A DNA stretch of 64,000 nt. Origin: JAXGZG01 sp050952065 (GTDB taxonomy: Bacteria > Bacillota > Sulfobacillia > Fermentithermobacillales > Fermentithermobacillaceae). The notes below the pieces were generated by a model. That model had not been told where the DNA came from and did no database searches. It saw nothing but the letters and a program-made list of their open reading frames with translations. A program made the translations under genes and the position numbers. Below are positions 1 to 9,077 of this stretch, one piece after another. How positions within the stretch are numbered: the stretch's first letter is position 1; the number at the start of each line of letters is the position of its first letter. The DNA is taken from assembly GCA_050952065.1 (NCBI GenBank), contig JBMNKF010000007.1:186001-250000 (forward strand), written 5' to 3'.

Positions 1-1065
1 GGAGGTAGCACATTGATAGTGGCGCCTGTCGATGGGACGTTGAACCTGCAAGTAAAGGATAACGAGTCGGTCAGGGTAGGACAAGTCTTGGCAACCATAG
101 GCGATAGCGAAACGGGAGCGGAGTTTGCTGACAGCATCGCTAAGGCCCGGGGGAATCTTGCGTCCTATGAGGCGGAAACCGAGCAGGAGTTTGCCCTGTT
201 GAAGGCGGAAGTCCAAGAGGCGTACCGGGGAGCTTTGGAATCGCTTCTCATGTCGCGCCAGGCTTTTGCCTCTGGGGATGCCCCGGAGGCATTGGCGGCA
301 GAATCGTCTTTGACATCTCTGGAGGAGATTATCAGGGAAAAGAGAGAGCGCCTATCAAGCATCGAGGATCAGCGAGGGAACCTGGCCAGAACCGTCGCCT
401 TGTTGGAGCAGGCCTTGACCACATCGAAGGTTAATGTATTGTCGCCATCGGCCGGCGTCTTCTCATCAGAGTTTACAGAAGCACATAAGAAGATCCCTGG
501 TATGTCGCTTTCTGACAAAGATGCATCGGAAATCATGGCTCTGTGTAGAGAGATCAAAGATGCGATCGAGATTCGCGTAGAAGACGGCGGATCCGTCAAG
601 ATAGGGGATCCCGTTGGACGGGTGATCACCGGTGAAGATATAAGTTTTTATCTTCCGGTGAAAACAGAAGAGAGACCCGCTCTCCGGCAAGGTCAGAGCG
701 TCGTATTGCGTTTACCCGATGGCACCGAAATGAGATCCACAGTGACTTCAGTCGTTGACGCAAGACCACCGGGGTATTCGATCATCTCCGGGACAATCGA
801 TGTCGTATCGAGCCGGATAGGCACTGGATCTGCCGAAGTGACGCTTGTGGCGAGCCGAAACTCGGGAACGGTTATTCCTACAGCGAGCATTCTGGAGATG
901 AATGGCGAGACCGGAGTGCTCATAGTCCAGAAAACATACGCTCGTTTTGCGCCTGTGGAAATTCTCGCTGCGCACGGCGACCGAACGGTGGTCAGAGGTA
1001 TCTCCGAAACACACGAGATAGTGCTCAGGCCAAAGGCATTTCTGGAGGGCAGGCGCGTGAGATGA
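1..1065 (+). CDS. HlyD-like membrane-fusion/adaptor protein, 5' end cut by window
   Basis: The frame is open from base 1 and ends in TGA at 1065 (354 visible residues). It opens directly on a lipoyl-like barrel-sandwich half (VAPVDGTLNLQV, then VRVGQVLATIG). A long helical region of about 110 residues follows, probably a coiled-coil hairpin. Next come the second lipoyl half (VLSPSAGVFSS) and beta-rich C-terminal domains. This is the usual order in HlyD/RND-type adaptors, which bridge an exporter to the envelope. No membrane anchor is visible, so the N-terminus probably lies upstream of the window. A GGAGGT at 1-6 spaced before TTG 13 could instead mark a start, but that protein would lack an anchor. 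Its stop overlaps the yggS start (ATGA). HlyD-like genes beside yggS are familiar in clostridia. The substrate is unknown. Confidence 0.7.
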   Translation, partial: GGSTLIVAPVDGTLNLQVKDNESVRVGQVLATIGDSETGAEFADSIAKARGNLASYEAETEQEFALLKAEVQEAYRGALESLLMSRQAFASGDAPEALAAESSLTSLEEIIREKRERLSSIEDQRGNLARTVALLEQALTTSKVNVLSPSAGVFSSEFTEAHKKIPGMSLSDKDASEIMALCREIKDAIEIRVEDGGSVKIGDPVGRVITGEDISFYLPVKTEERPALRQGQSVVLRLPDGTEMRSTVTSVVDARPPGYSIISGTIDVVSSRIGTGSAEVTLVASRNSGTVIPTASILEMNGETGVLIVQKTYARFAPVEILAAHGDRTVVRGISETHEIVLRPKAFLEGRRVR

Positions 1066-1769
1066 TAGAGGACAATCTAGAGATAGTCATGGGAGAGGTA
1101 CTTGATGCTTGTGAAAGGGCGCATAGGGACCCGGATTCTGTCCGATTGATGGCTGTGACAAAGAATGTTAGTTCGGAGGAAATCTCCGAAGCGTATAGTC
1201 TTGGACTCAGGCTTTTCGGAGAGAATCGTGTTCAAGAGGCAAGAACGAAAACCGAGGCCGGGGTTTTTGGAGACTCTAAAATCTGCCTTATAGGTCACCT
1301 TCAAACAAACAAGGCCTCTCTTGCCGCAAGGTTATTTGACGCGGTGCACTCGGTCGACTCCACGAGGGTCGTGGACGCTCTATCACGATTTTCGGTCCTA
1401 TACCGCCCAAAGGGCCGAGGGGTTGAGGTCATGATCGAAGTTAATGTGGGCAGAGACCCTCGAAAGCACGGAGTTATGCCCGAGGACGCCTACGATCTGG
1501 CTAAACATACTATCGGCCTACCGGGTGTGACGCTAACTGGACTTATGACGGTCCCTCCGGGCATGGGAGACTTGGCCATGGCCAGACAGGCCTTCAGGGA
1601 ACTGCGAACTCTCAGAGATCGTCTCGTAGACTTGAGGATTGACGCCGAAAACCTCAACGAGTTGTCCATGGGCATGTCAGGAGACTATCAGGTGGCTATA
1701 GAGGAAGGCGCCACCATAATTCGACTGGGTACGGCGTTATTCGGCCCTCGCGCCGGGTCAAGAAGGTAA
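1062..1769 (+). CDS. yggS: YggS/PLPBP family pyridoxal phosphate homeostasis protein
   Basis: 235 residues, the normal size for this single-domain PLP-binding TIM-barrel family. Lys34 in AVTKN is the expected Schiff-base lysine. Other family signatures are FGENRVQEA, IGHLQTNK, VNVGRDPRKHG, GLMTVPP and the C-terminal phosphate-binding stretch SMGMSGDYQVAIEEGA followed by RLGTALFG. The family has no known catalytic activity and buffers intracellular PLP, affecting amino-acid and vitamin B6 balance. It overlaps the upstream adaptor gene by four bases and precedes divIVA, matching the yggS-sepF-ylm-divIVA neighbourhood of Gram-positive bacteria, although sepF and the ylm genes are missing here. 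Confidence 0.95.
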   Translation: MIEDNLEIVMGEVLDACERAHRDPDSVRLMAVTKNVSSEEISEAYSLGLRLFGENRVQEARTKTEAGVFGDSKICLIGHLQTNKASLAARLFDAVHSVDSTRVVDALSRFSVLYRPKGRGVEVMIEVNVGRDPRKHGVMPEDAYDLAKHTIGLPGVTLTGLMTVPPGMGDLAMARQAFRELRTLRDRLVDLRIDAENLNELSMGMSGDYQVAIEEGATIIRLGTALFGPRAGSRR

Positions 1770-1830
1770 CCGTGGGTACCCGGTAGAAATCCCCTAAGAC
1801 CGTTAGGTTCCGATGAAGGAGGGAGTCCTA

Positions 1831-2352
1831 GTGACAGGCGAGGATAGCAGCGCTCCACTGAACATGCACAAGCTAACTCCCTTGGACATTCACAACAAGG
1901 AATTCAGGAAGTCCTTCCGGGGCTACTGCGAAGATGAAGTAGATGAGTTCTTAGACCTAGTGGTGGCCGAATTCGAGAGAATCCTCCGGCTCAATGAGGA
2001 TCTTCAGGCGTCCATTGCGGGGTTGGAGTCTCGCCTTGAACATTACAAGGGACTCGAGGAGACCCTAAAGAACGCCATACTACTTGCCCAAAAGGCGGCT
2101 GACGAGATAAGGGAGTCTGCTGTCCGTGAAGCGGGGATCACAAGAAAAGAGGCCGTCATGGACGCCGAACGTATCAGGAACCAGGCCCAGGAGGCGCTCC
2201 GGGAGAGTTACGAAGAGATCGAAAGGAACAAGAATCGCCTAAGGCGCTTTCAGGCCGAGATGAGAACATTCTTGCAGTCAACATTGGACTTTGTGATCCA
2301 GGGGACAGAGAGCTTGGAGGATAGCATCAGCGAAGGCAGAAAGGCGAAGTAA
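1831..2352 (+). CDS. divIVA: DivIVA-domain cell division/polar scaffold protein
   Basis: 173 residues from GTG 1831, chosen because AAGGAGGG lies at 1816-1823, seven bases upstream. The in-frame ATG at 1813 precedes that ribosome site and would add six unlikely residues. The N-terminal membrane-binding domain is clear (LTPLDIHNKEFRKSFRGY, then EDEVDEFLDLV). A long coiled coil of about 120 residues follows, rich in Glu, Arg and Lys. DivIVA senses negative membrane curvature and recruits division, chromosome-anchoring and sporulation proteins to poles and septa. It lies downstream of yggS, as in other Bacillota. Confidence 0.93.
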   Translation: MTGEDSSAPLNMHKLTPLDIHNKEFRKSFRGYCEDEVDEFLDLVVAEFERILRLNEDLQASIAGLESRLEHYKGLEETLKNAILLAQKAADEIRESAVREAGITRKEAVMDAERIRNQAQEALRESYEEIERNKNRLRRFQAEMRTFLQSTLDFVIQGTESLEDSISEGRKAK

Positions 2353-2422
2353 CCGAAACATATGCGATAGCAAGAGCGAAGCAGACGATAAACCTAAGGG
2401 GGAAACCGCGAGGGAAGGTAGG

Positions 2423-4039
2423 GTGACTCCATTGAAGCATGGTGCGACACTTTATCAAAACGGTGAGTTCCATGTGTTTTCGGACAAAATTCGAGTCAGA
2501 GAGGCCCTGGCGTCCTACCAAGGTCGAGTCATCTTCGTTGGAGACAAAGAGAGGGCTCGCCGGGCGTTTCCTGCGGGTGTGACCCCTACTGTGGTAGACC
2601 TGGGCGAGAAGCCGGTTCTGCCGGGCTTCATCGATAGCCATCTGCACCTCATGAACTTGGGGCTGTCTCTGCGTAACCTGGCCTTGGAGGACGTACGTTC
2701 TATTGAGGATCTCAAAGCGAAAGTCAGGGAGCACGCATCCAAGATTGGCGATGACGAGTGGATCTTGGGACGCGGATGGGACCAGGAGAGGTTTAGGGAA
2801 AGGCGCTATCCTACGAGAAAGGACCTAGATGAGGCTGCCCCCGGCAGGCCCGTGTGTCTCTCCCGAGTGTGCGGCCATCTATCCGTGTTGTCCAGCGCCG
2901 CCCTGGAGTTGGCCGGAATTACCAGGGACACTCCTGACCCTGAGGGTGGCGCCATCGACAGAGATGATTACGGCGATCCCACAGGGATTCTCAGGGAGAA
3001 AGCCAATGCCTTGACTCTTGGGGTTATTCCTGAGGTCACTGAAGAGACTCGCTTAGCGTGCACCATGGAAGCTATGCGATGTCTCCTATCAAAGGGCATA
3101 ACTTCTGTACATACCAACGATCACGGAGACTATGTCACCGTGCAAGGCATTTATCAGGCGGCCCATTCCCAAGGAATTCCCCTAAGGATCTACTGGGATA
3201 TGCCTCGGGAGGCACTAGACGGTATTCTGGAGACGCCTCTTCGAACGGGGGACGGAGACGACTATTTTCGCATTGGGGCCGTTAAGGTGTTCTCCGACGG
3301 TTCGCTAGGTGGGCGCACCGCCGCTTTGGAAGCACCTTACGCAGACGATCGCTCGACCTCGGGCATTCTGGTCAACGACGAAAGCGCACTTAAGGATGCC
3401 GTCTATCTTGCTCATGCTGCGGGCATGCAGGTGGCGATTCACGCCATAGGCGACAGGGCGACGAGAATCTCGTTGGCGGCCATAAATGAAGCTCAGAGCA
3501 GGATCCCCCGGACATCGCTTCGACACCGGATAGTACACGCCCAAATACTGGCGCCCCTTCTCATAAGTGAGATGAAGCGGACGGGCGTCGTGGTCGACGT
3601 GCAACCCAAGTTCATCACAACCGACATGAGATGGGCTCAAGAGAGGGTGGGCGCTCAGAGAATGCGATCGTCTTACGCGTGGAGGACCATGCTCAAAGCC
3701 GGCATTCCCATGGCCGGTGGATCTGATAGTCCTGTTGAACCTCCAGACACGCTTTTTGGAATCTACGCCGCAGTTACCAGAAGAGATATGGAAGGAAACC
3801 CCCCGGGTGGGTTCTATCCAAACGAGCGGATCTCTGTCTCAGAAGCTATTCGCATGTTTACCTTAGGAGGCGCTTACGGGGCTTTCGAGGAAGACTCCAA
3901 AGGCACATTGGAGCCTGGCAAACTGGCTGACTTCGTAGTTCTATCAGACGATCCGTTTACCGTTGTGCCCGAGGACATACGAAACATTGAGGTTCTAATG
4001 ACCGTGGTTGGAGGCCAGGTGGCCTACGAGAAACCCTAG
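2423..4039 (+). CDS. Amidohydrolase family 3 (YtcJ-like) metal-dependent hydrolase
   Basis: 538 residues. The metal-binding signature LPGFIDSHLHL lies near residue 70, after the short beta-sandwich typical of amidohydrolases. Further motifs are VFSDGSLGGRTAAL, AIHAIGDRA, HRIVHAQ and GGSDSPVEPPDTLFGIYAAV, ending with LEPGKLADFVVLSDDPF. This order is that of the YtcJ/N-substituted formamide deformylase branch. Such enzymes hydrolyse amide or related C-N bonds, and the substrate cannot be assigned here. The start is GTG 2423. TTG 2432 is an alternative that fits the GGTAGGGTGA ribosome-site-like sequence better. The 3' end overlaps the convergent DUF1461 gene by 45 bases. Confidence 0.85.
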   Translation: MTPLKHGATLYQNGEFHVFSDKIRVREALASYQGRVIFVGDKERARRAFPAGVTPTVVDLGEKPVLPGFIDSHLHLMNLGLSLRNLALEDVRSIEDLKAKVREHASKIGDDEWILGRGWDQERFRERRYPTRKDLDEAAPGRPVCLSRVCGHLSVLSSAALELAGITRDTPDPEGGAIDRDDYGDPTGILREKANALTLGVIPEVTEETRLACTMEAMRCLLSKGITSVHTNDHGDYVTVQGIYQAAHSQGIPLRIYWDMPREALDGILETPLRTGDGDDYFRIGAVKVFSDGSLGGRTAALEAPYADDRSTSGILVNDESALKDAVYLAHAAGMQVAIHAIGDRATRISLAAINEAQSRIPRTSLRHRIVHAQILAPLLISEMKRTGVVVDVQPKFITTDMRWAQERVGAQRMRSSYAWRTMLKAGIPMAGGSDSPVEPPDTLFGIYAAVTRRDMEGNPPGGFYPNERISVSEAIRMFTLGGAYGAFEEDSKGTLEPGKLADFVVLSDDPFTVVPEDIRNIEVLMTVVGGQVAYEKP

Positions 4040-4681
4040 AAGTACGTAGGCAGCGCAGAAGCCCAGATACGTAATGCCAATCCTTTGAATAGCCGACACG
4101 AAAAAGCCTTCGGGAAACATTCTTATGAGCCAGTCTGTGCTGGGGTCAAGAAGCCAAAGGTCATTAGCAAAAGCTATGATGTGGAAACGTGTCCACCAGC
4201 GGCCGAAGTCGATCTTGGCGGGCAGCGCCAGTAGTAGCAGTAGTCCCACGCCTATGAAGCCCGCTGTCATTAGGGGTTTAGAAAGGCTCTTAAGTCGATA
4301 CGACCACGCTAGGTACAGTCCTCCCAGCAAGAGCCCCACTAGGAGTATTTGCTGGAACCGAAACCCTTTGGCGAAGAGCTCCCGTACATCTTCTAGGTGT
4401 TGAAGCTCCAGCTCATTGTAGAGAAGCCTTGGAGAACCAAAGACTGTGGTTTCTATCTGAGGTGACGATATACTGCCCACCAAATAATCTATAAGGGATC
4501 TTCCACTTCGAGAGAGTTCCTGCAAATCCATCCCCGTATCGTGAGGAACCCCCAATTGAACCCACTGAGATGTGTAGAACTCCAGATCCAGAGCCATCAG
4601 TTGAACAGAGTGGAGGACCCCCACGACCACCAGGCAAATGACTACTGTAGCGGTCGCCAGATGCTTTGTCACGTCTATCAC
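3995..4681 (-). CDS. DUF1461 (TIGR01906) integral membrane protein
   Basis: 228 residues with an N-terminal membrane segment (about residues 9-28), an extracytoplasmic region, then at least three more hydrophobic segments. The family signatures are NELELQHLEDVRELF, FHIIAFANDLWLLDP and LIRMFPEGFF, which identify the TIGR01906 group of Bacillota membrane proteins. Its function is unknown. The GTG at 4681 could be replaced by GTG 4672, which sits better behind GAGGCGG. It converges on the amidohydrolase and is divergent from the ATPase gene. Confidence 0.8.
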   Translation of the reverse strand: MIDVTKHLATATVVICLVVVGVLHSVQLMALDLEFYTSQWVQLGVPHDTGMDLQELSRSGRSLIDYLVGSISSPQIETTVFGSPRLLYNELELQHLEDVRELFAKGFRFQQILLVGLLLGGLYLAWSYRLKSLSKPLMTAGFIGVGLLLLLALPAKIDFGRWWTRFHIIAFANDLWLLDPSTDWLIRMFPEGFFVSAIQRIGITYLGFCAAYVLLGFLVGHLASNHGH

Positions 4682-4909
4682 CGCCTCAAATACTCGGCCT
4701 TAATTCTTGCAGAAAGTCTTATCACTCTGCAAGTTCCAAGCTTTCGCCAAAGGTTTCATCGGTTCCGCCCTGAACACACAGAAACCTACCTATCTGCCGG
4801 ACACCGTGTAGCAGTTTCACCCGCTCGTGTAGGCTTACATAGTATGCCTAGGCGAAGATCCGCCAGAATACGCTTACCGCGGTTTTTGAAACAGGGGAGG
4901 GCACGACTC

Positions 4910-6073
4910 TTGACCAAGAAAGGTTACGTGAAACGGGTGTTTCCCGGAAATAACACGCCTATGGGGTTCTTTTCTTACTATGACTACATTCTGCCAAAGG
5001 ACGCTACAAGGCTGTTCGTGATCAAGGGGGGACCGGGTGTCGGCAAGTCGACCTTCATGACGAGCATCGCAAAGGATATGGTCGACTTGGGGTACGACGT
5101 GGAAATCCACCACTGTTCTTCTGATAGCAGTTCCATAGACGCGGTGGTTTTCCCGGAAATCGGCGTGGGCATTCTGGACGGAACTTGGCCGCACCAATTT
5201 GACCCCAAGATTCCCGGAGCCGTGGGGGAAATCATCTGGTTGGGCGAATTTTGGGACGAGGCGTCTGTGCGTGCAAAGAAGGCCGAAATACTGCAGTGTC
5301 AAAAGGGGTCAGAGTCGGTCTTCAGAAGGGCATATCGTTACTTGAGAGCGGCCCAGATTGTGTACGAAGACTGGGAGTCGGCCAACACCGAGGGGCTTGA
5401 TTTTGGCATGTGCAACGCCAGAGCTCAGGAAATTATCGATGCCAACTTCGGAGAGATACCGATAGCCGGCACTCCGGGTGTGGAGAGACGTCTGTTCGCC
5501 AGCGCGATTACTCCCGATGGCATGGTCAATCACCTCAATACCATCGTGGCGCCTTGCGCCAAGAGGTACGTTATTCGAGGAGAGCCCGGCACGGGCAAGT
5601 CATATCTACTAGAAAAAGTGAAGCGCGTGGCCTTGGAAAAGGGGTTCTTCACGGAGGTATACTACTGCCCTCTTCATCCGGAGAAGGTTGAGCATGTCCT
5701 GATACCCGAACTCAGCTTGATATTGACCAAGTCTATCGAACCACACACTTACATTCCCGGCCCCAAGGACGTGATTGTAGATATGGATCAATGCTTGAGC
5801 CACGAGCAAGTGAGCAAGCATGCCTCATACATCGAAAGGGCCAAGAGTCAGTTTGAATCGCTTTTCGATTCGGCCATATATTTCATAGGCCAGGCCAAGC
5901 AATATCACGATGCTCTAGAAGGGTACTACGCCCCAAACATGGATTTCGCTGGCATAGACCGCCTCAGAAGGAGGACCCTGCAACGCATTTTGGGCTACGC
6001 CAGGGAAGCCATGGACGTGGCCGACACGGACCAGGGCCCATACAGCAGTCCTTTATCTTCCGGCCACAGGTAA
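4910..6073 (+). CDS. PRK06851-type protein with two P-loop ATPase modules
   Basis: 387 residues from TTG 4910, nine bases after GGGGAGG at 4894-4900. The frame is open further upstream, but that extension is Arg/His-rich and unlike the family. There are two Walker A motifs: GGPGVGKST near residue 40 in the first half and GEPGTGKSY near residue 225 in the second. Each begins a half of about 190 residues with similar layout (HHCSSDS against YYCPLHP a little after each P-loop), so the gene looks like an internal duplication. It resembles the uncharacterised ATPase family common in spore-forming Bacillota. Its role is unknown. It is monocistronic, with a strong hairpin after it. Confidence 0.75.
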   Translation: MTKKGYVKRVFPGNNTPMGFFSYYDYILPKDATRLFVIKGGPGVGKSTFMTSIAKDMVDLGYDVEIHHCSSDSSSIDAVVFPEIGVGILDGTWPHQFDPKIPGAVGEIIWLGEFWDEASVRAKKAEILQCQKGSESVFRRAYRYLRAAQIVYEDWESANTEGLDFGMCNARAQEIIDANFGEIPIAGTPGVERRLFASAITPDGMVNHLNTIVAPCAKRYVIRGEPGTGKSYLLEKVKRVALEKGFFTEVYYCPLHPEKVEHVLIPELSLILTKSIEPHTYIPGPKDVIVDMDQCLSHEQVSKHASYIERAKSQFESLFDSAIYFIGQAKQYHDALEGYYAPNMDFAGIDRLRRRTLQRILGYAREAMDVADTDQGPYSSPLSSGHR

Positions 6074-6103
6074 ATCTGCCTGTCATCCTGCTGAGAATCA
6101 CGC

Positions 6104-6128
6104 GCCGGAGAACGCTCTGTTCTCCGGC
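6104..6128. terminator. Bidirectional hairpin between convergent genes
   Basis: A perfect 10-bp stem (GCCGGAGAAC at 6104-6113 with GTTCTCCGGC at 6119-6128) and a 5-nt loop lie between the stop of the ATPase gene and the stop of hisC. Neither side has a strong T tract, so termination strength is uncertain. Confidence 0.65.
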
Positions 6129-6159
6129 CAACGCTTCATCCTCCAGTGCCCAGTGACCC

Positions 6160-7266
6160 CTATACTCCGGCCATGGCTAGTTTCATCTCATCTATGAGAA
6201 CTCCATTTTCGTCTGGAGTCCCGATCGTTATGCGAAGACACGTGGGTAGCTCCCATGGAGTGGCGGGTCTCACGATAACACCTCTTTTGAGCATCTGCTC
6301 AAACAGAACTTGACAATCTATGCCTGTGTCCACCAACAGGAAATTTCCCCACGAAGGGTAGACTTTGCATCCAATGGCTGTCAATTCGGAAGTGAGGTAG
6401 CGTTTGCCGGCGTGGTTGTTCTTCAGGCTTTTGCGAACGTGATCATGGTCGTCAAGAGCGGCCACTGCGGCAACTTGAGCGAACACATTTTGGTTAAAGC
6501 AGGGTTTCACGCGTTCAATTAGGGCGCATATGTCCTGGGTCGCCAAACCGTACCCCACCCGGAGCCCCGCCAAGCCGTAGATTTTGGAGAACGTATGGAG
6601 GACGATCACATTTCGTCCTTCTTTTACGTAAGGCAAAAAGTCACCGTAGTCAGGATCGTCCACGTACTCGGCGTAAGCCTCGTCTGCCACCACCAAGACA
6701 TCAGGGGAGATTCTATCCATGAACTCGCGGACTTCCTGCTTTGTCACCATGCCGCCTGTGGGGTTGTTTGGATTACATAAAAAAACCATCTTGGTTCCAG
6801 GGGTAATATTGTTCAACATGGCTTCTAGGTCGAGAGACCCCAGATTCGTGACAGGCACTTCTACCGGTACGCCCCCCATGAGAAGCGTAGAGATGCTGTA
6901 GATAGGGAAAGTTGGCCGGCCCATGACCACTTTGTCACCGGCGTTGATGAACACCTGCCCCAGAAGCATCAGGAGCTCTTCTGAGCCGTTTCCAAGGATC
7001 ACTTCGTGGGGGCTCAAGCCGTATTTGGCAGCAAGTTTGTTCTTTAGATCGAAGCCTTTGGCATCAGGGTAGGTGTGAACGTCTGCAGACATCTCGAAGA
7101 TGGCCGACATGGCCTTGGGGGAAGGCCCCAAAGGATTCTCGTTAGATGCAAGCTTTAGCACTCGATCGAGACCCAGTTCTCTCTTGACCTCATTTGCTGA
7201 TTTGCCCGGACCATAGGGTGAAATCTTGCTAACGTCTGGTCTTACCAACCTATGGATGATGTTCAC
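6160..7266 (-). CDS. hisC: Histidinol-phosphate aminotransferase
   Basis: 368 residues, full length for the class II-like aminotransferase fold. It shows the N-terminal ISPYGPGKS, LASNENPLGPSP, PDAKG, GNGSEELL, FLCNPNNPTGG, VADEAYAEY, and the PLP-lysine region FSKIYGLAGLRVGYG. The C-terminal WGNFLLVD and LRITIG contain the phosphate-binding Arg. It transfers an amino group from glutamate to imidazole-acetol phosphate in histidine synthesis, and some homologues also act on aromatic amino acids. It is not beside other his genes, so an aromatic or broad aminotransferase role is possible. GTG 7266 lies six bases after GGGAGGGG. Confidence 0.88.
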   Translation of the reverse strand: MNIIHRLVRPDVSKISPYGPGKSANEVKRELGLDRVLKLASNENPLGPSPKAMSAIFEMSADVHTYPDAKGFDLKNKLAAKYGLSPHEVILGNGSEELLMLLGQVFINAGDKVVMGRPTFPIYSISTLLMGGVPVEVPVTNLGSLDLEAMLNNITPGTKMVFLCNPNNPTGGMVTKQEVREFMDRISPDVLVVADEAYAEYVDDPDYGDFLPYVKEGRNVIVLHTFSKIYGLAGLRVGYGLATQDICALIERVKPCFNQNVFAQVAAVAALDDHDHVRKSLKNNHAGKRYLTSELTAIGCKVYPSWGNFLLVDTGIDCQVLFEQMLKRGVIVRPATPWELPTCLRITIGTPDENGVLIDEMKLAMAGV

Positions 7267-7409
7267 TATCGGCCCCTCCCGGTGAGTTCTGTGAAGCTAA
7301 TTCGATGTTAACCGATGCATACCTTCTGTTTTGGGCTCGTACAGACGCCGGGGTCAGGATTAGCGCAGCCGGGAAGAGGAAACATAATCATGAAAGGGAG
7401 TGCTTGCGG

Positions 7410-7823
7410 GTGTCTGGCTCCAAAGGCTCAGCCGAAGATTGCCTCCTTGGGGAAGATAGTCTAGCCCAAAGCAGGTGCAATGAGGAAGGGGTTTGTGCTC
7501 AGACCAGCGAAGGCTCGGCCAACTTTCGGGATGCCGCGGTGGCTGTACGCAGTCTGCAGGACACGCTTCAGTCAGTATCGGATTCGCTGGAAAGAGCCAA
7601 GATAGCGGAGTATGTAGGACTTCTGAACCGACCGGGCCGCCTCATTTTCCTCAACACCATCTCTGGGCTGTTCCGAGGGCTTGGCATGGCCGCCGGTTTC
7701 ACGATACTGGGTGCTCTACTGATATACGTGTTGACCAGGAGTTTCATTCAAAACCTGCCTATCGTAGGGAACTTTCTGGGCGAGATAGTGTGGATCATCC
7801 AGCAGTATCTGAAAGGTAAATAG
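7410..7823 (+). CDS. DUF5665-like small membrane protein
   Basis: 137 residues from GTG 7410, which follows GAAAGGGAG at 7392-7400; the frame is open upstream to 7305. The C-terminal half carries the recognisable part: a helix (ERAKIAEYVGLLNRP), then an amphipathic turn (GLFRGLGMAAG), a membrane segment (TILGALLIYVLTR) and a second hydrophobic stretch ending in IIQQYLKGK. This pattern is that of the DUF5665 family of Bacillota, which has no known function. The N-terminal 60 residues are low-complexity and probably disordered. Confidence 0.6.
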   Translation: MSGSKGSAEDCLLGEDSLAQSRCNEEGVCAQTSEGSANFRDAAVAVRSLQDTLQSVSDSLERAKIAEYVGLLNRPGRLIFLNTISGLFRGLGMAAGFTILGALLIYVLTRSFIQNLPIVGNFLGEIVWIIQQYLKGK

Positions 7824-7861
7824 CATCCCTGATACTGGATACTAAGGGAGAGAATTCAGCG

Positions 7862-8416
7862 ATGGCAATTGGAAGACATCGTCGGCAAGACATAGATCTC
7901 CGGAAGTATCAATCGCTTCTGTGGGAGAAGAAAGGCTTTATTGAGCGTGGTCTGAATGCGATCATGGAGAAATCTTTCTCCGAAAGCCAAAAAGTCAACT
8001 CGGGGGAGTCCGGCTCATACGATCAACACTCTGCCGACCTAGCTTTGGACACCTTCGAACGGGAGAAAGATCTGGGATTAAAGGATGGTTTGGAAATAGA
8101 CCAGAACAAGATAGATCTGGCTCTCGAAAGGATTCGGGAAGGGACTTACGGCTACTGTCTGCGTTGCCATGAGCCAATTCCTGAGGGACGTCTGGAATCT
8201 ATGCCCGATGCAGAACTCTGCATTCACTGTCAAGAGGAAGAGGAAGTGACTCCGGTTACGAGACGCCCAGTGGAGGAGATGTCGACCACTTCTTATATGC
8301 GGGGGATAGAGACGCTTACCGATGACCCCTATGCGGAAGGCTCTCAGGAGAAAGACAGGGCACAGATGGTCAAGAACGTGCTCCGTTTGCCCAATGACAT
8401 GGACATGACCACATGA
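7862..8416 (+). CDS. yteA: YteA-type TraR/DksA zinc-finger protein
   Basis: 184 residues. An N-terminal helical hairpin with DQHSADLALDTFEREKDLGL and a helix NKIDLALERIREGTYGYC lead into a four-cysteine zinc finger (C-L-R-C and C-I-H-C, about residues 98-121). A C-terminal tail of about 60 residues contains the conserved TSYMRG and DDPYAEGSQE stretches typical of B. subtilis YteA. DksA/TraR proteins enter the RNA polymerase secondary channel. YteA proteins are assumed to be general transcription modulators or spore-associated proteins, but this has not been settled. A weak hairpin follows the gene at 8432-8456. Confidence 0.85.
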   Translation: MAIGRHRRQDIDLRKYQSLLWEKKGFIERGLNAIMEKSFSESQKVNSGESGSYDQHSADLALDTFEREKDLGLKDGLEIDQNKIDLALERIREGTYGYCLRCHEPIPEGRLESMPDAELCIHCQEEEEVTPVTRRPVEEMSTTSYMRGIETLTDDPYAEGSQEKDRAQMVKNVLRLPNDMDMTT

Positions 8417-8627
8417 CAGTGTCAGGGCGTAGCGGCAGCCTGTCCTGCTGCACCGCGAGCCCCGCCTGGCTTAGCACAAATATCTAGCGGTACTATGGGG
8501 ACTCAGGTGTTCGGCCGCCAGCCCAGTCTTGCCTCAGAGTGGGATGTTGGGTATTCTCTTCTGTAGGGTCTTGGCAATGCGGCCTTAGTCCGATTCCGAG
8601 ATACGGCAAAGAAAGTGAGCGCTAAAC

Positions 8628-9074
8628 TTGGCTTTCTGGGTGGCTTTCTTGGGTTCTGCGACGGCAGACTACCTAACCAAGTCCTGGGTTAGGAACAATA
8701 TCCCTCTTGGAGAGACCCGCACAATCATAGATGGTTTGCTCACGTTTGTCCACTGGAGCAACTCTGGGGCGGCCTTTGGGTTTCTCAGGAACGCCAGTCT
8801 GTATTTGGCGATAGTGAGCGGGGCCTGCGTCGTCGCGGCCGTCGTCATGTATCCAAAGCTCAGGTCATTGGGTTTGGCATTCGCCATCTCTTTGGGCTTG
8901 GTGTCCGGAGGGGCCCTTGGAAACTTTCTGGATAGGATAAGGTTTGGCAGCGTAACAGATTTCGTTAGTCTGAGTTTTTTCGCTCCCATATTCAATGTAG
9001 CCGATTCTGCTATCGTTGTTGGCGCCTTCATGATGATCGGGCTGCTCATGTTCTCGATGAAAGAGAGCCTTTGA
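8628..9074 (+). CDS. lspA: Lipoprotein signal peptidase (signal peptidase II)
   Basis: 148 residues with four hydrophobic segments, the LspA topology. The two catalytic aspartates are visible: Asp111 in SVTDF and Asp126 in FNVADS. The conserved NSGAAFGF and GALGNFLDR blocks are also present. LspA cleaves the signal peptide of prolipoproteins after diacylglyceryl modification of the lipobox Cys; OppA and the NlpC/P60 lipoprotein in this window are plausible substrates. TTG 8628 is the first start after an in-frame stop at 8616, and the ribosome site is weak. It is followed at once by rluD, the usual order in Bacillota. Confidence 0.93.
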   Translation: MAFWVAFLGSATADYLTKSWVRNNIPLGETRTIIDGLLTFVHWSNSGAAFGFLRNASLYLAIVSGACVVAAVVMYPKLRSLGLAFAISLGLVSGGALGNFLDRIRFGSVTDFVSLSFFAPIFNVADSAIVVGAFMMIGLLMFSMKESL

Positions 9075-9077
9075 CCG

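Noticed and set aside
1813..1830. Upstream ATG for divIVA
   Set aside because: The ribosome site AAGGAGGG lies downstream of it and points to GTG 1831.
4541..4909. N-terminal extension of the twin P-loop ATPase
   Set aside because: Composition is unlike the family, and TTG 4910 has a proper ribosome site.
8417..8627. Possible RNA gene between yteA and lspA
   Set aside because: Only a weak bulged hairpin after yteA; no tRNA or other recognisable structure.
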